A stretch of DNA of 64,000 nt, from NCBI RefSeq assembly GCF_001429165.1, contig NZ_LMIR01000003.1, positions 62,001 to 126,000 on the forward strand, given 5' to 3'. This document shows positions 23,938 to 32,093 of this stretch, one piece after another. The notes beneath the pieces were generated by a model, which saw only the letters and a program-made list of their open reading frames with translations, was not told where the DNA came from and made no database searches. The position numbers were made by a program, and so were the translations under genes. The stretch is from Agromyces sp. Root81 (lineage in GTDB: Bacteria > Actinomycetota > Actinomycetes > Actinomycetales > Microbacteriaceae). The number at the start of each line of letters is the position of its first letter. Within the stretch, counting starts at the first letter, position 1.

Positions 23938-24540
23938 TCAGGGCGCGTGGCCATCGAAGAGCAGCGTCGGCACGGGGCCGAACGGCATCGATCGCACGCG
24001 GAGCGGACGCACGTCGTCGCCGATGAACCCGGCGTCGGCGAGCGCCGTGGCGGTGTCGCGATCCCAGTGGCAGCCGTGGCAGAACCGCGCCGTGAACGGC
24101 GTCGCGATGCCCTGCACCGCCCGCTTCACGGTGCGCGGCGGCGCCACGACGTGGTCGATGAACACGACCCGACCGCCGGGCACGAGCACCCGGCGCACCT
24201 CGGCCAGTGCGACCGCGAGGTCGGCGACGGAGCAGAGTACGTAGGTGGCGACGACCGCGTCGACCGAGCGGTCGGGCAGCGGGATCGACTCGGCCATGGC
24301 ATCGAGCGGCTCCGCGTGATGCCCCCACTCGCGGGCGCGTGTCGCGAGCTCGACGCGGCGCTCGGCGTCGGGCTCGAGCCCGATCCAGTCGACATCGACG
24401 TGCAGGGCTCCGAAGTTCTCGCCCTCGCCGGCGCCGATCTCGAGCACCCGCCCGCGCACCCGTCCGACGAACTCCCGCTCGAGGTCGTCGAGGCGGTCGT
24501 CGTCGATGAGGTCGGACGCCGCGGCCCTCGCTTGCTCCAT
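23938..24540 (-). CDS. Class I SAM-dependent methyltransferase
   Basis: A methyltransferase of about 200 residues. Motif I is VLEIGAGEGENF, motif II covers DWIGLEPDAERR, and the later motifs are DRSVDAVVATYVLCSVADLAVALAEVRRVLVPGGRVVFIDHV. A CHGCHWDRDT segment near the C-terminus is typical of a subgroup of phosphatidylethanolamine/ubiquinone-type enzymes, but the acceptor is unknown. The start is uncertain: ATG 24540 or 24549 is preferred over 24624, which would add a non-conserved stretch nearly touching the divergent gene. Confidence 0.85.
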   Translation of the reverse strand: MEQARAAASDLIDDDRLDDLEREFVGRVRGRVLEIGAGEGENFGALHVDVDWIGLEPDAERRVELATRAREWGHHAEPLDAMAESIPLPDRSVDAVVATYVLCSVADLAVALAEVRRVLVPGGRVVFIDHVVAPPRTVKRAVQGIATPFTARFCHGCHWDRDTATALADAGFIGDDVRPLRVRSMPFGPVPTLLFDGHAP

Positions 24541-24635
24541 GCCCGCCATGCGAGCACGTCGGCGGCCCTGCGTCAACCTGACGCGCGTCACCGGTTGCAG
24601 ATCGACCGAGGCAGCCCGCGCCATAGGCTGGTTCG

Positions 24636-25406
24636 ATGCTCAGGCGATTCCTCTCCGGCGCCGGCCTGCTGGTGCGCGGCTTCGGGTTCTGGGGGCGCCG
24701 GCCCGACCTCATGCTGCTCGGCCTGATCCCGGCGGCGATCGTCTTCGCGATCGTGCTCGCCGCGCTCGTCGCACTCGGCATCCAGCTGCCGGCGATCGTC
24801 GAGTGGGCCACGCCGTTCGCCGAGCGATGGGACGCGTTCTGGACCGCGTCGCTGCGCATCGCCATCGCCGCGGTGACCTTCGCCGGAGCCGTACTGCTCG
24901 CGGCGGTCACGTTCACCGCGTTGACGCTCGCCGTCGGCGACCCGTTCTACGAGCGCATCTGGCGCGCCGTCGAGGTCGAGCTCGGCGGAGACGTGCCCGA
25001 TCGCGGCGCCGGGTTCTGGCGCGCGGCCGCCGACGCCGCCGCGCTCATCGGGCTCGGCATCGTCGCGGCACTCGTCGTCGGCCTGATCGGGTTCGTTCCG
25101 GTGGTCGGCGCGGTCGTCGCACCGGTGCTGGGCGTCGTGCTGTCGGGATGGCTGCTGGCACGCGAACTCACCGCACGCGCCTTCGAGGCCCGTGGCATCT
25201 CGTCGACCGACCGCACGGCATTACTTCGTGGACAGCGGTCGCGGATGCTCGGGTTCGGCGTCGCGACCCAGCTCTGCTTCATGGTGCCGCTCGGCGCCGT
25301 GGTCGCGATGCCGGCGGCCGTCGCCGGTTCGACGATGCTCGCGCGCGGCGCGCTCGACGCATCGGAGCGCCCGGGCGGCTCGAGTCCGACGCCGCCGTCG
25401 GACTGA
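24636..25406 (+). CDS. EI24 domain membrane protein
   Basis: A 256-residue membrane protein of the EI24/CysZ superfamily (PF07264). The family pattern is present: an N-terminal amphipathic part, helices at about 25-50 and 78-105, the conserved GDPFYERIWRAVEVELGG loop, and two further helical pairs (AALIGLGIVAALVVGLIGFVPVVG and TQLCFMVPLGAVVAMPAAVAG). CysZ transports sulfate in enterobacteria; the actinobacterial EI24 proteins have no established substrate. It is divergent from the methyltransferase. Confidence 0.87.
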   Translation: MLRRFLSGAGLLVRGFGFWGRRPDLMLLGLIPAAIVFAIVLAALVALGIQLPAIVEWATPFAERWDAFWTASLRIAIAAVTFAGAVLLAAVTFTALTLAVGDPFYERIWRAVEVELGGDVPDRGAGFWRAAADAAALIGLGIVAALVVGLIGFVPVVGAVVAPVLGVVLSGWLLARELTARAFEARGISSTDRTALLRGQRSRMLGFGVATQLCFMVPLGAVVAMPAAVAGSTMLARGALDASERPGGSSPTPPSD

Positions 25407-25568
25407 GCATCAGGGGCGGGGACACCCTTGAGCCCACGCACGTCTGCACTCATTCCTCGCGAACGATCGCGATGCGCGCCGGTAGGGTGCCTGTAGCTGG
25501 ACGGCGTGCGCTGAGAACTCCGAGCTCCAGCCAGGCAGTCCGCGACCCGACCAGAAGGAACCGTCCTC

Positions 25569-26048
25569 ATGACTCAGAACCGCACCATCAAGCCCTCGCC
25601 CGCGTTCATCGGGGCGTCCTGGGCGGCTCTCGCCATCGGCATGGGCACCTTTCTCATCTCGCTCCTGAACGCCGACATGCAGCTGAACGAGAAAGGGTAC
25701 TACCTCTCGCTGCTCCTGTTGGGCCTGTTCGCTGCGATCTCCGTGCAGAAGTCGGTGCGCGACCGCGCCGAGCGGATCCCTGTCACGAACATCTACTACG
25801 GCATCGCCTGGCTGATGCTCGCCGCCGCCCTTACGCTGCTCATCGTCGGGCTCATCAACGCCCGCAGCATCTCCATCAGCGAGAAGCTGGTCTACGGCGT
25901 CTGCTTCGCGATGTCGCTCTACGCCGTGGTCGCGATCCAGAAGAACGTCCGCGATCTCGCGACCTCGGAGGATCCGGACGAAGCGCAGGCGTCTCCTCAG
26001 CCTCATCTCCTGACCAGTTCGCAGTCCAACGACGGGGCTCGTGACTGA
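25569..26048 (+). CDS. YiaA/YiaB two-helix domain protein
   Basis: A 159-residue inner-membrane protein with two YiaAB domains (PF05360). Four helices are visible as two similar pairs: FIGASWAALAIGMGTFLISLLNA / GYYLSLLLLGLFAAISVQKSVRD and YYGIAWLMLAAALTLLIVGLINA / KLVYGVCFAMSLYAVVAIQKNVRD. Each pair ends in the same QK-x-VRD signature, showing an internal duplication. Function unknown. A strong hairpin follows the gene. Confidence 0.88.
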   Translation: MTQNRTIKPSPAFIGASWAALAIGMGTFLISLLNADMQLNEKGYYLSLLLLGLFAAISVQKSVRDRAERIPVTNIYYGIAWLMLAAALTLLIVGLINARSISISEKLVYGVCFAMSLYAVVAIQKNVRDLATSEDPDEAQASPQPHLLTSSQSNDGARD

Positions 26049-26066
26049 GGGCCGACACCGAACAGC

Positions 26067-26106
26067 AGAGCGGATGCCGCAGGCTCGGGCCTGCGGCATC
26101 CGCTCT
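26067..26106. terminator. Bidirectional hairpin terminator
   Basis: An 18-bp perfect stem (arms at 26067-26084 and 26089-26106) with a TCGG tetraloop lies between the convergent YiaAB-type and epoxide hydrolase genes. The arms contain the recurrent GGATGCC/GGCATCC word. It is a good candidate for terminating transcription from both sides. Confidence 0.85.
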
Positions 26107-26120
26107 GTGCGATGAGGCCG

Positions 26121-27269
26121 TCATGCGCCTCGCAGCGAGGCGAAGAAGGCGCGGATGTCGCCGGCCACGAGCTCGGGCACCTCGAGCGCCGCGTAGTGGC
26201 CGCCCTGCTCGAAGCGGCTCCAGTGCACGATGTTCGAGTTGTCGCGCTCGGCGAAGACCTTGATGGTCTGGAAGTCGTCCTTGAAGACGGCCACCCCGGT
26301 GGGTGCCGCGTTCACCTGCGGCTCGGCCTCGGCGCGTGCGTTGTCGAGATAGCTCCGACTCATGCCCGCAGCGGCATTCGCGAACCAGGTGACGCTCACC
26401 TCGGTGATGATCTGCTCGAGGGTGACGAGCGAGGTGCCGTTGCCGAAGGAGTTGAAGAGCTCGCTGTAGGCGAGCAGCGCGATCGGCGAGTCGCTGAGGC
26501 CGACCGCCACGGTCTGCGGACGGCTCGCGTTCATCGTGTTGTAGCCGCCGACCGACTGGAACCACTGCATGTGCTCGAGTCCCGCGTAATCCTGGGGCTC
26601 GAGTCGTTCGAACTCGGCCGGGTCGCCGCTCGGGAACGAGAAGAGCTGCAGCACGTGCAGGCCGAGGAAGCCCTCGGGGCTGGCGAGTCCGAGGTCGCGT
26701 GCGACGAGCGCGCCGTTGTCGGAACCGTGGATGCCGTACTCGGTATACCCGAGTCGACGCATGAGCTGGTCGTAGGCGCGCGCGACGCGAGCGGTGGTCC
26801 AGCCCGGCTCGGTGACGGGGTTCGAGAAGCCGTAGCCCGGGGCATCCGGGATCACGACGTCGAAGGCGTCCTCGGCGCGGCCGCCGTGCGCGACGGGGTC
26901 GACGAGCAGGTCGATGAGGTCGAGGTAGTCGACGGATGACCCGGGGTAGGTGTGCGCCAGCAGCAGCGGCGTGGCGTCGGGGTGGGCCGAGCGCACGTGG
27001 ATGAAGTGGATCGGCTGGCCGTCGATCTCGGTCGTGAAGTGCGGCGCGGCGTTGATGCGGGCCTCGGCGACGCGCCAGTCGAAGGCGCGCCAGGCCTCGA
27101 CGGCCTCGCGGAGGTAGGAGTTCGGCGTGCCCGCGTCCCAATCGTCGGTCGGGGCCGGCTGCGGCAGCCGGGTGCGTGCGAGGCGCTCCATGAGGTCGTC
27201 GAGGTCGGCCTGGGCGACGTCGATGCGGAAGGGGCGGATTTCGGTGCTGGATTCGGTGGTGGTGTTCAT
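26121..27269 (-). CDS. Epoxide hydrolase (EHN type)
   Basis: A 382-residue epoxide hydrolase of the microsomal/EHN class (PF06441 N-terminal domain followed by the alpha/beta core). The N-terminal region FRIDVAQADLDDLMERLARTRLP is typical, the oxyanion segment is HTYPGS at 106-111, the nucleophile Asp184 lies in HGSDNG (usually GGDWG), and the catalytic His is in QGGHYAA near the C-terminus. It hydrolyses epoxides to diols; the substrate is unknown. ATG 27269 is preferred over 27290. It is divergent from a WYL regulator with a palindrome between them. Confidence 0.9.
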   Translation of the reverse strand: MNTTTESSTEIRPFRIDVAQADLDDLMERLARTRLPQPAPTDDWDAGTPNSYLREAVEAWRAFDWRVAEARINAAPHFTTEIDGQPIHFIHVRSAHPDATPLLLAHTYPGSSVDYLDLIDLLVDPVAHGGRAEDAFDVVIPDAPGYGFSNPVTEPGWTTARVARAYDQLMRRLGYTEYGIHGSDNGALVARDLGLASPEGFLGLHVLQLFSFPSGDPAEFERLEPQDYAGLEHMQWFQSVGGYNTMNASRPQTVAVGLSDSPIALLAYSELFNSFGNGTSLVTLEQIITEVSVTWFANAAAGMSRSYLDNARAEAEPQVNAAPTGVAVFKDDFQTIKVFAERDNSNIVHWSRFEQGGHYAALEVPELVAGDIRAFFASLRGA

Positions 27270-27291
27270 GTCTTCGACGGTACGGTGCATA

Positions 27292-27310
27292 TAGGAACAT
27301 CTAGTTCCTA
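27292..27310. promoter_or_regulatory. WYL regulator operator
   Basis: TAGGAACATCTAGTTCCTA is an inverted repeat with 7-bp arms and a 5-nt centre. It lies 22 bp from the epoxide hydrolase start and abuts an in-frame ATG of the regulator at 27311. It is the only clear dyad in this intergenic region. Confidence 0.8.
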
Positions 27311-27331
27311 ATGATCGAGACGAGTTCGACG

Positions 27332-28291
27332 ATGTCCGACACCGCCGCCAGACTGCTGGCCCTCCTCGCCCTGCTGCAGACGCGCCCCGACTGGACGAGC
27401 ACCGAGCTCGGCTCCCGGCTCGGCGTGACCCCGCGCACCATCCGCAACGACATCGACCGTCTGCGCGAACTCGACTACCCGGTCGACGCGACCCGCGGAG
27501 CGGCGGGCGGCTACCGGCTCGGCGCGGGCGCGAAGCTGCCGCCGCTGCTCCTCGACGACGAGGAGGCGGTCGCGGTGGCCATCGGCCTGCGTGCCGCCAC
27601 GGGTATCGCCGGCGTCGAGGAGTCGAGCTCGCGCGCCCTCTCGAAGCTCGAGCAGGTGCTGCCGTCGCGGCTCCGCCCGACGGTCGAGGCGCTCGCGACG
27701 GTGATCGAGCACGCGCCGGAGAACAACGACACCGACGCCCCCGACCCCGAGGTCGACGCCACCGTGCTCACTGCGGTGGCGAGCGCCATCCGGGGGGTCG
27801 AATGGATCCGGTTCGACTACCAGGGCGCCGCCCGCCTCATCGAGCCGTACCGACTGCTGAGCTGGGCGCGTCGCTGGTACCTCGTGGGCCGCGACCCGTC
27901 GAGCGACGAGTGGGGCACGTTCCGCGCGGACTGGATCGAGCCGCGCATGCCGACGCGGCGCCGCTTCCAGCCGGTGGCGTTGCCCGGCGGCGACTACACC
28001 GCCTTCGCGATGCGCTCGATCGCCGAGAGCGGCTGGAAGGTGCACGCGCGCCTGCGCATCGCGGCGCCGGCCGACGCCGTGCTCGACCGGATCCACCACG
28101 CGGTGGGCGTCGTCGAGGCCGTCTCCGAGACCGAGTCGGTGCTCGTCACCGGCGCCGATTCCCTCGACACCATCGCCGCCTACATCGGCATGCTGGGCAT
28201 GGACTTCACGGTCGAGTCGCCCGACGAGCTTCGCGCGCTCCTGCTGACCTACAGCGAACGCTACGCGAGAGCCGCCCGCGAGCCCGGATGA
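27332..28291 (+). CDS. WYL-domain transcriptional regulator
   Basis: A 319-residue regulator with an N-terminal DeoR-like/HTH_11 winged helix (ARLLALLALLQTRPDWTSTELGSRLGVTPRTIRNDIDRLRELDYPV) and a central WYL sensor domain (YQGAARLIEPYRLLSWARRWYLVGRD) plus a C-terminal WCX region. WYL proteins bind nucleic-acid or small-molecule ligands. The ATG at 27311 is also in frame, but it directly abuts the operator, so 27332 is favoured on domain start. It probably represses the divergent epoxide hydrolase and itself. Confidence 0.88.
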   Translation: MSDTAARLLALLALLQTRPDWTSTELGSRLGVTPRTIRNDIDRLRELDYPVDATRGAAGGYRLGAGAKLPPLLLDDEEAVAVAIGLRAATGIAGVEESSSRALSKLEQVLPSRLRPTVEALATVIEHAPENNDTDAPDPEVDATVLTAVASAIRGVEWIRFDYQGAARLIEPYRLLSWARRWYLVGRDPSSDEWGTFRADWIEPRMPTRRRFQPVALPGGDYTAFAMRSIAESGWKVHARLRIAAPADAVLDRIHHAVGVVEAVSETESVLVTGADSLDTIAAYIGMLGMDFTVESPDELRALLLTYSERYARAAREPG

Positions 28292-28301
28292 GCCGGACCG
28301 C

Positions 28302-28320
28302 AGCGGGCTCGACGCCCGCT
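28302..28320. terminator. Short hairpin between convergent genes
   Basis: AGCGGGC and GCCCGCT form a 7-bp stem with a TCGAC loop, starting 10 bp after the WYL gene stop and touching the stop codon of the convergent gene. Confidence 0.5.
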
Positions 28321-29516
28321 CAGCGGCACCCCTTCGAGCGCTCGATGAGCTCGTCCGGGGGGTGTCCGTAGAGCCACTCGCCGTTGCCGTTGGGGTCCGT
28401 GTACCCCTGGCCGATCGCCCAGGCGACGGCCCACGGTTCGTTGTCGTTCGCGTACTCGCCGACGAGGTCGTAGCACTTCGAGGTGATCGCGTGGCCGACC
28501 TCGTGCGTGACGAGCGCGGCCATGATCGGGTCGCCCCACTGCTCGGCGATGCTGTTCGAGAGCGTGATCGTCGAGAGACCGCCCTCCCAGGTGTCCCAGG
28601 TGGCGGTGCCCCCGGCCGAGCCGTTGTCTCCATAGCCGATGACCATCGGGGCCCAGTCGAACTCGAGCAGCACGCCGCCTGCGATCGAGCGCGCATAGGC
28701 CTCGACGGCGATGCGGCGATCGTAGAGCGGGCCGGCCTTCTCCGCCTCTTCGGCGGCGTGCGTCGACTGCAGGGCTGCGGCCGCCGCCACGTACTCGTCG
28801 AGGCGAGCGGATGCGTCGAACCCCCAGGTGACGCCGCTCGAGAGCAGCTCGACGGAGTTGCGGTACTCGATGCGCTCGATGTTGCGTGCCGAGCCGTTGG
28901 CGGCCTCGACCGAGGCGGCGACGGGCGCGACCGCCTCGAGGAACGCCATGCCGGAGTCGGCGGTCGCCTGATCGGCGGCGGCGAGCTCGACCGCGTGCGC
29001 CTCAGCGGCGGCGGCCTCCGCGTCGAGACGCTCGCTCTCCGCGGCGAGGACGCTCGAGGCACGGTCGAGGTCGGCGAACCAGATCGGCCGCGACATCGGC
29101 CGCGTCGGTGCGGCGAAGTCCGTGGCGGGTGCCGCCTCGATCACCGAGCCGAGCGCGCCGGCTGCGGTCGAGAACGTCGCCTTGGCCGCCGGGTCGACGA
29201 GGGCGTCGGGCGCTGCGAGCATCGACGCCGCGATCTCCGCGGTGACACCGGCATCCGCTTCGACGGTGGCCGTTGACTCACCGGCGGAGGCCGCGTCGGC
29301 CACTGCCACGCGGTGCGCGGCGATCGCCGCGTCGAAGCGGAGGTTCGCGATCGCGTTGGCCGCGAGGATCGCCGCAGAGAGCAGCAGGAAGAGCGCAACG
29401 CCGAGCACCGTCCAGGCGATCGTCGCGCGCGAGCGCTGCGCCGGAGGAACATCGGACCCGACCGGTGCAGGGCCGGCGGGATCGAGCATCGCGTTCGGGG
29501 CGGATTCGAGGGTCAC
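28320..29516 (-). CDS. Membrane-anchored HExxH protein, putative metallopeptidase
   Basis: A 398-residue protein with one transmembrane helix (residues about 32-58) and a long Ala/Glu-rich helical extracytoplasmic region. Near the C-terminus is H338-E-V-G-H342, the zinc-binding helix of metallopeptidases, with Glu360 in NEPWAVAW 18 residues on, which suits a gluzincin-type third ligand. I do not recognise a named family. The C-terminal part also has two cysteines (SKCYDL, KGCR) that could form a disulphide. GTG 29516 is chosen as start; upstream frame is not convincing. Confidence 0.7.
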   Translation of the reverse strand: MTLESAPNAMLDPAGPAPVGSDVPPAQRSRATIAWTVLGVALFLLLSAAILAANAIANLRFDAAIAAHRVAVADAASAGESTATVEADAGVTAEIAASMLAAPDALVDPAAKATFSTAAGALGSVIEAAPATDFAAPTRPMSRPIWFADLDRASSVLAAESERLDAEAAAAEAHAVELAAADQATADSGMAFLEAVAPVAASVEAANGSARNIERIEYRNSVELLSSGVTWGFDASARLDEYVAAAAALQSTHAAEEAEKAGPLYDRRIAVEAYARSIAGGVLLEFDWAPMVIGYGDNGSAGGTATWDTWEGGLSTITLSNSIAEQWGDPIMAALVTHEVGHAITSKCYDLVGEYANDNEPWAVAWAIGQGYTDPNGNGEWLYGHPPDELIERSKGCR

Positions 29517-29744
29517 CCGTGAAGTATCGTCGCTCCACTGCGAATCAGGCAATCCGCAATGTCCCCGCACATCATCGAGCCGGCGCCGAGCCGACATTCA
29601 GCCTGCTCTCGGCGAGCTCACTGTCGCCATTCGACCTGCTCGCGGCCGGCCCACTGCTGCGACCCGGGCGTCGAGTTGAGTTGGACGCTTGACTGAGACG
29701 AATGACCCACAATACGCTGCCTCCAACCGAGCAAGGAGGCTCAG

Positions 29745-31880
29745 ATGGCGATCGATCATGCACGCCCAGACCGTGTCCGTTCCGAACGCACCACCGAGCA
29801 ACGAAAGCGCAGGTGGCGATCCAGGACACTGGGCCTCGCCCTGGCAGCCGCGCTCGCGACATCGGCCCTCGCGGCGATGCCCGCAGCACTGGACGCCACC
29901 CCGGCCGAGGCCGCAGACGGCGACTGGTGGGAGGCGCCGAACCGCCCCGCCGAAGACGTCGAGCTGAACGTCACCGGCGAGCCCTTCACTGGCACGACCG
30001 AGAACGGCGAGGTGCAGGGCTTCATCGACTCGCACACCCATCTGAACTCCAACGAGGGCTTCGGCGGACGCATGATCTGCGGCTCGCCGTTCTCCCCCGC
30101 GGGCGTCGCCGACGCACTGAAGGACTGCCCCGACCACTACCCCGACGGCAGCGCCGCCCTCTTCGAGAACCTCGTCAGCGGCGACGCCGACGGCAAGCAC
30201 GACCCCGTCGGCTGGCCGACCTTCACCGATTGGCCGAAGACGACGTCGATGAGCCACCAGGCCTCGTATTACGCCTGGGTCGAGCGCTCATGGCGCGGCG
30301 GCCAGCGCATCCTCGTCAACGACCTGGTCACGAACGGCGTGATCTGCTCGCTGCCGATCATGCCAAAGGACCGCTCGTGCGACGAGATGACGGCGATCCG
30401 ACTCGAGGCGCAGAAGGCCCGCGAGATGGAGGCCTACATCGACGACATCTACGGCGGCCCCGGCAAGGGCTTCTTCCGCATCGTCACGACACCGGCCGAC
30501 GCGCGAGCGGTGATCGAGCAGGGCAAGCTCGCCGTCGTGCTCGGCGTCGAGATGTCCGAGCCGTTCGGCTGCAAGATGATCCTCGACGTCGCGCAGTGCT
30601 CGACGGCCGACATCGACCGCGGGCTCGACGAGTTCGAGCAACTCGGCATCTCGAGCATGTTCCTCTGCCACAAGTTCGACAACGCCCTCTGCGGCGTGCG
30701 CTTCGACACCGGCACGCAGGGCACGATCATCAACGTCGGCCAGTTCTACTCCACCGGCACCTTCTGGCAGACCGAGACCTGCCCCGGGGCTCGTCACGAC
30801 AATCCGATCGGCAACGCCACCGTGCCCGAGGTCGAGGTCCAGCTTCCCCCGGGCGTCGAGGTGCCCGAGTACTCGGCGGGCAACAACTGCAACACGCGCG
30901 GCCTCACCTCGCTCGGCGCCTACGCGCTCAAGGCGATGATGGCCCGAAACATGATGGTCGAGCTCGACCACATGAGCGTGAAGGCGGCCGAACGCACCCT
31001 CGACCTGCTCGAGGCGCAGGGCTACCCTGGTGTGCTCTCGAGCCACAGCTGGATGGACTCCGGCTGGACCGAGCGGCTCTACCGTCTCGGCGGCTTCAAG
31101 ACGGGCTACCCGCACGACGCTGCCGGCTTCATCGGCGAATGGCAGGAGGGCAGCGCGCTCCGCGCCCAGTACGACAAGGGCTACGGGTTCGGACTCGACT
31201 TCAACGGCGTCGGCAGCCACCCTGCAGCCGACAGCGCACCGGTCGACATCACGTACCCGTTCACGAGCGCCGACGGCGGCACGACCATCGACCGGCAGGT
31301 CAGCGGCCAGCGCACCTTCGACATCAACGTCGACGGGTTCGTGCACTCGGGTCTGGCGCCCGACTACCTCGAGCTGCTGCGCCAGTCGGGCGGCGGCGAC
31401 GCCATCGTCTCCGACCTGATGCGCGGCGCCGAGTCGTACCTGCAGACGTGGGAGGCGACGCGCGACTACTCGAGCGCGGCGAACCTCGCGACCGGGAAGC
31501 CGGCTTCGGCGAGCTCGAGCGAGTCCAACCCGTTCACGAGCTACGCCCCCGGCCGCGCCGTCGACGGACGCACCAACACCCGCTGGGCGAGCGGCAACTG
31601 GGGGGTCAACCCGCAGTGGCTGAGCGTCGACCTCGGCGCGTCCGAGCCGATCAGCCGGGTCGTCATCGACTGGGAGGCCGCCGCGGCGAAGTCCTACGAG
31701 GTCCAGGTGTCGGACGACGCGCAGAACTGGCGCACCGTCTCGTCCACCACCGTCGGCAACGGCGGGCTCGACACCGCGTCGTTCGCAGCGACGAGCGCCC
31801 GCTACGTGCGCGTGCTCTGCACGGTGCGCACGACGAACTACGGGTACTCCATCAAGGAGCTCGGCGTCTTCTCGAACTGA
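29745..31880 (+). CDS. Secreted metal-dependent hydrolase with discoidin domain
   Basis: A 711-residue exported protein. Residues 1-57 form a long basic n-region, hydrophobic core and an Ala-x-Ala cleavage zone. The catalytic part resembles the amidohydrolase/membrane-dipeptidase superfamily: D95-S-H97-T-H99 supplies a metal-binding HxH, with later ELDHMS and LSSHSWMDSG histidines. Residues about 570-711 are an F5/8 type C (discoidin, CBM32-like) domain (NLATGKPASASSSES, AVDGRTNTRWASG, WLSVDLGASEPISRVVIDWE), which usually binds sugars. A strong AAGGAGG precedes ATG 29745. A terminator-type hairpin follows. The physiological substrate is unknown. Confidence 0.85.
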   Translation: MAIDHARPDRVRSERTTEQRKRRWRSRTLGLALAAALATSALAAMPAALDATPAEAADGDWWEAPNRPAEDVELNVTGEPFTGTTENGEVQGFIDSHTHLNSNEGFGGRMICGSPFSPAGVADALKDCPDHYPDGSAALFENLVSGDADGKHDPVGWPTFTDWPKTTSMSHQASYYAWVERSWRGGQRILVNDLVTNGVICSLPIMPKDRSCDEMTAIRLEAQKAREMEAYIDDIYGGPGKGFFRIVTTPADARAVIEQGKLAVVLGVEMSEPFGCKMILDVAQCSTADIDRGLDEFEQLGISSMFLCHKFDNALCGVRFDTGTQGTIINVGQFYSTGTFWQTETCPGARHDNPIGNATVPEVEVQLPPGVEVPEYSAGNNCNTRGLTSLGAYALKAMMARNMMVELDHMSVKAAERTLDLLEAQGYPGVLSSHSWMDSGWTERLYRLGGFKTGYPHDAAGFIGEWQEGSALRAQYDKGYGFGLDFNGVGSHPAADSAPVDITYPFTSADGGTTIDRQVSGQRTFDINVDGFVHSGLAPDYLELLRQSGGGDAIVSDLMRGAESYLQTWEATRDYSSAANLATGKPASASSSESNPFTSYAPGRAVDGRTNTRWASGNWGVNPQWLSVDLGASEPISRVVIDWEAAAAKSYEVQVSDDAQNWRTVSSTTVGNGGLDTASFAATSARYVRVLCTVRTTNYGYSIKELGVFSN

Positions 31881-31894
31881 TCCACCGACACGGG

Positions 31895-31926
31895 GCGGAT
31901 GCCGCGGCGCGAGCCGCGGCATCCGC
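31895..31926 (+). terminator. Strong hairpin terminator
   Basis: A perfect 14-bp stem (GCGGATGCCGCGGC at 31895-31908 with its complement at 31913-31926) with a GCGA loop, followed by tctt, lies 14 bp after the discoidin-hydrolase gene and ahead of the ABC operon. Confidence 0.85.
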
Positions 31927-32093
31927 TCTTCGTCTGCCGTGGCGCGCGTCGCCGAATCGACGCCCGGCATTCACGTGCGATTCACCCGCCCGGAGCATGC
32001 CCGACGGGCACCGTCCCTAACGTGGCCTCGGCTTCACCGGTTCTGCACGCCCGTCCCACAGCACGGGCGGCCGGTGGACCAAACGGAGGACAC

